Shown here: positions 5,788 to 9,527 of the stretch, piece by piece
How the letters are laid out: each line of letters begins with the position of its first letter
Numbering within the stretch: position 1 is the first letter of the stretch
Source of the DNA: JACQAI01 sp035507915
Lineage (GTDB): Bacteria > Pseudomonadota > Alphaproteobacteria > Elsterales > Elsteraceae
Direction of reading: 5' to 3'
Assembly: GCA_035507915.1 (NCBI GenBank)
Contig: DATJNS010000404.1
Span: 1 to 9,527 of the forward strand
Length of the DNA: 9,527 nt
The notes under the pieces: model-generated
Seen by the model: only the letters and a program-made list of their open reading frames with translations
Told to the model about the DNA's origin: nothing
The model's database searches: none
Position numbers and translations under genes: made by a program

Positions 5788-6944
5788 CCCGTCGGCAAGG
5801 TGCTGTCGGCGACCTGGCGCAGGAACCGCGCGCAGGCTTCGAGCTGGTCGCGCGCGACGAACTCGTCGGCGCGGTGGGCGTCCCCGATCGAGCCCGGACC
5901 GCAGATCACCGTGGCGATGCCGGCGCGCTGGAACAGCCCCGCCTCGGTCGAGAACGGCACCGTCCCGGCGCGGTTCTGCCCGGTCAACCGCAGCGCGAGC
6001 CGCACAGCCGGGGAATCGGGATCGGGCATGAAGCCGGGCACGTCCGCCATGCAGCGGTTGGTCGCGTCGGCGCGCGGATCGCGCGCTTTCAGGCGGCCGC
6101 GCAGATCGTCGGCGATGAAGCCCTCGATGCGCGCGCGCAGCGCATCGGAATCGTCCCACGGCGCGTTGCGGAACTCCCAATCGAGCTCGGCGTTGGCGGC
6201 GATGATGTTCATCGCGGCGCCGCCGGCGATCTTCCCCACGTTGTAGGTCGTGTAGGGCGGCTCGAAATCGCCGTCGGGGCGCGCCCGACCCTCGGCCGCG
6301 CGCGCTTCGCGCTCGATGAACTCGATCAACGACGCCGCCGCGGTGATCGCGTTGACGCCGTGTTGGGGTTGGCTCGAATGGCCGGGCACGCCCGTGATCA
6401 TGGTGCGGTTGAAGCAGATCCCCTTGTGCGCGTTGATCACGCGCATCGAGGTCGGCTCGCCGATGACCGCCAGGCGCGGCGCGATCCCCGCCGCGCTCAG
6501 GTCGGCGAGCAGACCGGGCGCGCCGAGGCAGCCGATCTCCTCGTCGTAGCTCAGCGCGAGATGGATCGGCTCGGCGCGCGGGTGCCCGAGGAGCTCGGGC
6601 ACGAGCGCCAGCGCGGTCGCGATGAAGCCCTTCATGTCGGCGGTGCCGCGCCCGTAGAGCCGGCCGTCGCGCTCGACCATGGCGAACGGGTCGCTCGTCC
6701 AGTTCTGCCCCGCGACCGGCACGACGTCGGTGTGACCGGACAACACGATCCCGCCCGGCCCGGCACCGACGGTCGCAAACAGATTCGCCTTCGTGCGCTC
6801 CGCGTTGAAGGTCAGCCGCGCCGTCACGCCGAGGCGCGCCAGGTGCTCGCGCACGAAATCGATGAGCGCGAGATTGGAGTCCTGCGAAACGGTCGGGAAC
6901 GCGACCAGCCGATCGAGCAGCTCGATCGGCGACGGCGCGTTCAC
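5784..6944 (-). CDS. argE: Acetylornithine deacetylase
   Basis: M20-family metallopeptidase-fold enzyme (386 aa) that hydrolyses N-acetylornithine to ornithine and acetate, the step between ArgD and ArgF. The dinuclear metal site is complete: H71 and D73 in GHTDVVP, bridging D103 in GRGTADMKG, the catalytic base E135 and ligand E136 in YDEEIGCLGA, E164 in GEPT, and H357 in GDAHRADEF. The dimerisation (lid) domain lies between about 175 and 290 (GVPGHSSQPQHGVNA). The GTG at 6944 is inside the folE stop (GTGA, four-base overlap), with no separate Shine-Dalgarno, so translation is likely coupled to folE. Succinyl-diaminopimelate desuccinylase (DapE) is a relative. The GHTDVVP, EEIGCLGA and GEPT context, and argD and argF nearby, favour ArgE. 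Some alphaproteobacteria use ArgJ instead, so ArgE could be a secondary route. Confidence 0.9.
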   Translation of the reverse strand: MNAPSPIELLDRLVAFPTVSQDSNLALIDFVREHLARLGVTARLTFNAERTKANLFATVGAGPGGIVLSGHTDVVPVAGQNWTSDPFAMVERDGRLYGRGTADMKGFIATALALVPELLGHPRAEPIHLALSYDEEIGCLGAPGLLADLSAAGIAPRLAVIGEPTSMRVINAHKGICFNRTMITGVPGHSSQPQHGVNAITAAASLIEFIEREARAAEGRARPDGDFEPPYTTYNVGKIAGGAAMNIIAANAELDWEFRNAPWDDSDALRARIEGFIADDLRGRLKARDPRADATNRCMADVPGFMPDPDSPAVRLALRLTGQNRAGTVPFSTEAGLFQRAGIATVICGPGSIGDAHRADEFVARDQLEACARFLRQVADSTLPTG

Positions 6945-7591
6945 AGCGATGCGCCGCCCCCGCCGCCCAGGCCGGTCGAGTTGATCATCGAGAGGAATTC
7001 GCGCCGCGTGTCGGGGTTCGAGCGGAACGCGCCGAGCAGGCGGCTCGTCACCATGCTGACGCCCGGCTTGTGGACGCCGCGCGTCGTCATGCACTGGTGC
7101 TGCGCCTCGATGACGACCGCAACGCCCTTGGGCTGCAGCACCTCGTCGAGCGTGTTGGCGATCTGCGCGGTCATCTTCTCCTGAATCTGCATGCGGCGGG
7201 AGAAGATCTCGATCAGCCGCGCGAGCTTCGAGATGCCGATCACGCGCGTGCTCGGCAGGTAGGCGACGTGCGCCTTGCCGATGATCGGCGCCATGTGGTG
7301 CTCGCAGAACGACTCGAAGCGGATGTCGCGCAGCAGCACGATCTCGTCGTAGCCCTCGGTCTCCTCGAAGGTCCGCTGCAGCATGTCGACGGGATCGGCG
7401 CCGTAGCCCGAGAACCACTCCTCGTACGCCTTGACGACGCGCTTGGGCGTGTCGCGCACGCCTTCGCGGTCGGGATTCTCGCCGGCCCAGCGGATCAGGA
7501 TGCGCACGGCCTCCTCGGCCTGGGCGCGCGTCGGCCGCTCGAGTGGGCGGGACGCGCCTTCGAGCTTCACGTAGGAAGCGGCCTTTGCCAC
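6941..7591 (-). CDS. folE: GTP cyclohydrolase I
   Basis: Converts GTP to 7,8-dihydroneopterin triphosphate and formate, the entry step to folate and other pterins. It forms a cytoplasmic homodecamer with Zn at each site. The protein is 216 aa, the standard size. Zn ligands C96 and H99 are in ESFCEHHMAPIIGKAHVAYLP, and C167 is in QHQCMTTRG. Catalytic H98 and H165 are present, as are GISKLARL (119-126) and the QEKMT motif (137-141). The GTG start at 7591 has GGGAAAGGA (plus coordinates 7600-7608) 8 nt upstream. It sits 31 nt after apaG and overlaps argE by four bases, so apaG-folE-argE is probably one transcript. The C-terminal tail GLGGGGGASL is a Gly-rich extension after the conserved FRSNPDTRREFL. 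This is the Zn-dependent type IA enzyme, not the FolE2 type. Confidence 0.97.
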   Translation of the reverse strand: MAKAASYVKLEGASRPLERPTRAQAEEAVRILIRWAGENPDREGVRDTPKRVVKAYEEWFSGYGADPVDMLQRTFEETEGYDEIVLLRDIRFESFCEHHMAPIIGKAHVAYLPSTRVIGISKLARLIEIFSRRMQIQEKMTAQIANTLDEVLQPKGVAVVIEAQHQCMTTRGVHKPGVSMVTSRLLGAFRSNPDTRREFLSMINSTGLGGGGGASL

Positions 7592-7622
7592 GACTGCAAT
7601 CCTTTCCCGTGCCGGCCGGCGA

Positions 7623-8015
7623 TCAGTTCAACCGGACGCTTTGATGCGGCGAGTCGAGCGAAAAGGCCGGCACCGCAACGTCGAACCGTTCGCCGCCCTG
7701 AGTCTCCATCTGATAGGCGCCGACCATGATGCCCGACGGCGTGCCGAGCGGGGTGCCGCTGGTGTACTCGAAGCTGTCGCCCGGCTTGAGCACCGGCTGC
7801 TCGCCGACCACGCCGGAGCCGCGCACCTCCTGGACGCGCCCGAACGCGTCGGTGATGCGCCAATAGCGGTTGAGCAGCTGCACGGTCTCGGGGCCCTCGT
7901 TCTGGATCCGCACGTGGTAGGCCCAAACATACTTGTTCTCGGGCGGCGACGACCGTTCCTCGAGGAAGATCGGTTCGACCGTGATCGAGATCGACCGGGT
8001 GGTTTGCCTGTACAT
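7623..8015 (-). CDS. apaG: ApaG-domain protein
   Basis: 130-aa ApaG/DUF525 protein with an immunoglobulin/FN3-like beta sandwich, the full family length. It begins MYRQTTRSISITVEP, the typical N-terminus. It then has YVWAYHVRIQNEGPETVQL, RYWRIT, the signature GSGVVGEQPVLKPGDSFEY and TSGTPLGTPSGIM (including a Gly-rich loop), and ends FSLDSPHQSVRLN. The biochemical role is poorly defined: E. coli ApaG (CorD) is linked to Co2+ tolerance and Mg2+ efflux, and the domain also occurs in eukaryotic FBXO3 and POLDIP2. An in-frame ATG at 8036 would add seven residues outside the family pattern, so 8015 is preferred although its Shine-Dalgarno is weak. It is the first gene of the apaG-folE-argE run. 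Confidence 0.93.
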   Translation of the reverse strand: MYRQTTRSISITVEPIFLEERSSPPENKYVWAYHVRIQNEGPETVQLLNRYWRITDAFGRVQEVRGSGVVGEQPVLKPGDSFEYTSGTPLGTPSGIMVGAYQMETQGGERFDVAVPAFSLDSPHQSVRLN

Positions 8016-8077
8016 CGCTGGAGGCCCGTCACACATCCCGCCACGGTTGCCGGCATGCCCGGCGCCGACCTCAAGCC

Positions 8078-8105
8078 ATATTAGGCGGCGGCGGTCGGTT
8101 GTCCA
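8078..8105 (-). promoter_or_regulatory. Candidate promoter for apaG-folE-argE
   Basis: On the minus strand, TGGACA (8105-8100, 5 of 6 bases of the -35 consensus) is followed after 16 bases by TAATAT (8083-8078, 4 of 6 of the -10 consensus). Transcription would start near 8071 and give a leader of about 55 nt before the apaG ATG. It lies just downstream of the ompA-like gene's terminator, as expected for a new transcription unit. Confidence 0.5.
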
Positions 8106-8142
8106 GCCAGCGGGACCAGGCGCCACCGCACCGTCGCGCGGC

Positions 8143-8176
8143 AAAAAAATCGCCGGCACCCACCGGTGCCGGCGAT
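8143..8176 (-). terminator. Rho-independent terminator of the OmpA-like gene
   Basis: Perfect 12-bp stem: ATCGCCGGCACC (8149-8160) pairs with GGTGCCGGCGAT (8165-8176) around the loop CACC. On the minus strand the stem runs directly into seven T (complement of A7 at 8143-8149). It lies 58 nt past the stop of the OmpA-family gene. It separates that gene from apaG. Confidence 0.92.
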
Positions 8177-8193
8177 CGATCGAGGTCCCGGGA

Positions 8194-8224
8194 TCCGGTC
8201 CGGCACGCAGCGCGCCGGACCGGA
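8194..8224 (-). other. Second stem-loop in the 3' untranslated region of the OmpA-like gene
   Basis: TCCGGTCCGGC (8194-8204) pairs perfectly with GCCGGACCGGA (8214-8224), an 11-bp stem with a 9-nt loop. It begins 9 nt after the stop codon and precedes the T-tailed terminator. It lacks its own T-run. An mRNA-stabilising 3' hairpin is the simplest reading, known for abundant outer-membrane mRNAs. Confidence 0.6.
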
Positions 8225-8233
8225 CTCGACGGG

Positions 8234-9088
8234 TCAGCGGATCGTGATGACGACCCGACGGTTGCGCGGCTCGCGCACGCCGCGAGCAGTCGGCACGGCC
8301 GGCTCGGTGTCGCCGAGCGCGGTCACCGAGGTCCGCTCGGTGGCGACGCCACGCTGCGCCAGGGCGGCGCGCACCGCATCGGCACGGCGCAGCGACAGGC
8401 GCAGGTTGTAGCTCGCCGGGCCCGACAGGTCGGCGTGACCGACCAGCACGATCCGGGTGCTCACGTTGTTCTTCGCATCTGCCGCGACCTGGTCGACGAT
8501 GCGCATGCCTTCCGGCGTGATGCGCGCGCTGTCCCAGTCGAAGTAGATGATGAACTCACGCTGGGCCATCGGCGCGGGCGCCGGCGGCGGCGGCGGCGGG
8601 ACGGGCTGGCCAAGCTGGGCGAGCAGCGCCATGAAGTCGCCGCGGCAGGCGGCGATCTCGGCTTGCTGCCAACCCTCGGAGCTCTCCTCGACCCAGCAGT
8701 CGAACTTCGCCTGGGCCTTGGCGGCAACGTCGGGCAGCCGCGTGCGGCCGCCGTTGTCGAGCGCCGCGATCAGGTTGGCGCGCCCCGCGTCGATCTCCGA
8801 GCGCTGGGGCGCCGTGAGGCTCCAGTTCGCCGTGTTCTCGGGGAGCACGACCTGGCCTTGCGCCGCGGCCAAGCCTTTGGCCGCGAAGATGTAGGCGTTC
8901 TCCCAGTCGTTATCGACGTCGGCGTCAAACAGGGTGAGCGAGCGATACTCCTGGGTCAGCGCCTGGGTGAACGGCGTTCCCGTCGTCGTCCGCGTGGTGC
9001 CCCGCAGGGTCTGGATGTCCCATGGTCCCGAGCATGCGCCGAGCAGGCCCACGACCGCGAACACGGCCAATAACTTGAGAGATTTCAT
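8234..9088 (-). CDS. OmpA-family peptidoglycan-associated lipoprotein
   Basis: 284-aa envelope protein. Residues 1-18 form a signal with lipobox L-G-A-C and lipidated Cys19; Ser at +2 favours the outer membrane. An N-terminal region of unknown fold (20-160, rich in Trp, Ala and Gln, with C131 and C148 able to form a disulfide) is joined by a Pro run (165-170) to a C-terminal OmpA domain (about 175-284): FIIYFDWDSARIT, GHADLSG with D220, and LSLRRAD with R235, the Asp/Arg pair that holds diaminopimelate of peptidoglycan in this family, ending NRRVVITIR. The ATG at 9088 has AAAAGGAG 8 nt upstream. A TTG one codon earlier is possible but less likely. It is a monocistronic unit closed by the strong terminator. 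It resembles Pal in architecture but is longer, and no tol genes are seen, so no symbol is assigned. Confidence 0.93.
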   Translation of the reverse strand: MKSLKLLAVFAVVGLLGACSGPWDIQTLRGTTRTTTGTPFTQALTQEYRSLTLFDADVDNDWENAYIFAAKGLAAAQGQVVLPENTANWSLTAPQRSEIDAGRANLIAALDNGGRTRLPDVAAKAQAKFDCWVEESSEGWQQAEIAACRGDFMALLAQLGQPVPPPPPPAPAPMAQREFIIYFDWDSARITPEGMRIVDQVAADAKNNVSTRIVLVGHADLSGPASYNLRLSLRRADAVRAALAQRGVATERTSVTALGDTEPAVPTARGVREPRNRRVVITIR

Positions 9089-9096
9089 CAACGGAT

Positions 9097-9104
9097 CTCC
9101 TTTT
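9097..9104 (-). promoter_or_regulatory. Strong Shine-Dalgarno of the OmpA-like gene
   Basis: AAAAGGAG on the minus strand lies 8 nt before ATG 9088 and 5 nt before the alternative TTG 9091. It is the best ribosome-binding site in the window, consistent with high expression of an envelope structural protein. Confidence 0.75.
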
Positions 9105-9527
9105 CTGTTCCTTCAAACGCCTAACGGCGTCGTGCGGTGCAGCCGGTTCGTCGGCCGGACGGTTCCGAGGGTCTGCGCTCGTCCTCCGGGTCTGGCCGTC
9201 GCAACGGGGGTGGGGCGGTTTGGGGGGCATCCGGTCGACACCCAAAACCCCAGTCAAATCAATATGTTCCTCCGATACCCCAAGATCGCGACAGCGATTC
9301 GGCCTCGACTCGTACCACGGCCCCTCGAAAAGATTAAGGGTGCGCGAGACGCGCGCCCCTCGTTCCTTGCCGACTGTGGCCCGATCGCATCGCCGTGACC
9401 GATACGCGCGGGGTCGCGAAATGAACAAATTCGAAGCGTAATTGGTTCCGCCCAATGGCTTCCAATAGCGTCGGCACGCCCGCCATCCTGCCGCCGCGGC
9501 GGCCGGGCCGGTCTTGCGTCCAACCGA
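9105..9527. other. 423-nt region with no supportable gene
   Basis: This is the upstream region of the OmpA-like gene out to the window edge. It is more mixed in composition than the coding DNA, with AT-rich patches near 9255-9265 and 9419-9445. Open frames here show no recognisable protein, no Shine-Dalgarno and no family motif. A G-rich run (9206-9227 on the plus strand) faces a CCCAAAACCCC segment at 9241-9251. The two could form an imperfect hairpin around CCGGTCGAC. I found no tRNA, SRP RNA, tmRNA or RNase P signature. An ATG at 9455 on the plus strand is open to the edge, but too little is visible to call it. Confidence 0.6.

Noticed and set aside
7611..7620. GCCGGCCGGC palindrome between apaG and folE as a terminator
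   Set aside because: It has no T-tract, is immediately followed by the folE Shine-Dalgarno, and such GC palindromes are frequent in this DNA.
9162..9194. Short direct repeat sharing GGGTCTG (9169-9175 and 9188-9194)
   Set aside because: Only 10 of 14 bases agree over the extended copies and there are just two, so it is within chance for this composition.
9229..9257. TTGACT on the minus strand as a -35 box for the OmpA-like gene
   Set aside because: The base positions 17 downstream read CCGGAT, not a -10-like hexamer, so there is no promoter pair.
9455..9527. ATG at the right edge on the plus strand, open for 24 codons
   Set aside because: There is no Shine-Dalgarno, no recognisable sequence, and too little of it lies in the window to support a gene.

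Overview
The window reads as a chromosomal segment of a GC-rich alphaproteobacterium. The reasons are GC-rich third codon positions throughout, an argD-argF-hslO gene order, ApaG and Hsp33 proteins that look typical of that class, and many GTG starts with 1-4 base gene overlaps. The lineage is an inference from gene content; no rRNA or other marker gene is present. Nearly every base is assigned to protein genes, plus one clear intrinsic terminator, two plausible sigma70-type promoters, and about 425 bases at the right edge with no gene.

Layout, left to right. (1) Positions 1-1045, minus strand: the N-terminal 348 codons of a TrmA/RlmD-type RNA uracil-5-methyltransferase, cut by the window edge. 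(2) 1294-5022, plus strand: a tight run of argD (acetylornithine aminotransferase), argF (ornithine carbamoyltransferase), hslO (Hsp33 redox chaperone) and a conserved-looking lipoprotein of unknown function. It is preceded by a promoter with a perfect TTGACA -35 box and a leader of about 80 nt. (3) 5021-5038: an 18-bp perfect palindrome at the lipoprotein stop codon. (4) 5139-5730, plus strand: a hicA-hicB type toxin-antitoxin pair in which the HicA-like protein lacks the usual catalytic histidine. (5) 5784-8015, minus strand: apaG, folE and argE, transcribed in that order toward the hicAB genes, with a promoter candidate upstream of apaG. (6) 8143-9088, minus strand: a single-gene unit for an OmpA-family lipoprotein ending in a strong rho-independent terminator with a 12-bp stem and a T7 tract. 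(7) 9105-9527: no supportable gene.

How the genes fit together. ArgD, ArgE and ArgF catalyse three consecutive arginine-pathway steps (acetylglutamate semialdehyde to acetylornithine, to ornithine, to citrulline). They sit on two converging transcription units, and the hicAB pair lies exactly at the convergence. FolE starts folate/tetrahydropterin synthesis. Hsp33 protects proteins under oxidative stress. The OmpA-like lipoprotein probably ties the outer membrane to peptidoglycan. Most of the window is ordinary housekeeping DNA. The observations most worth a second look are the His-to-Leu change in the HicA-like protein, the uncharacterised lipoprotein translationally coupled to Hsp33, and the palindrome between that lipoprotein and hicA.
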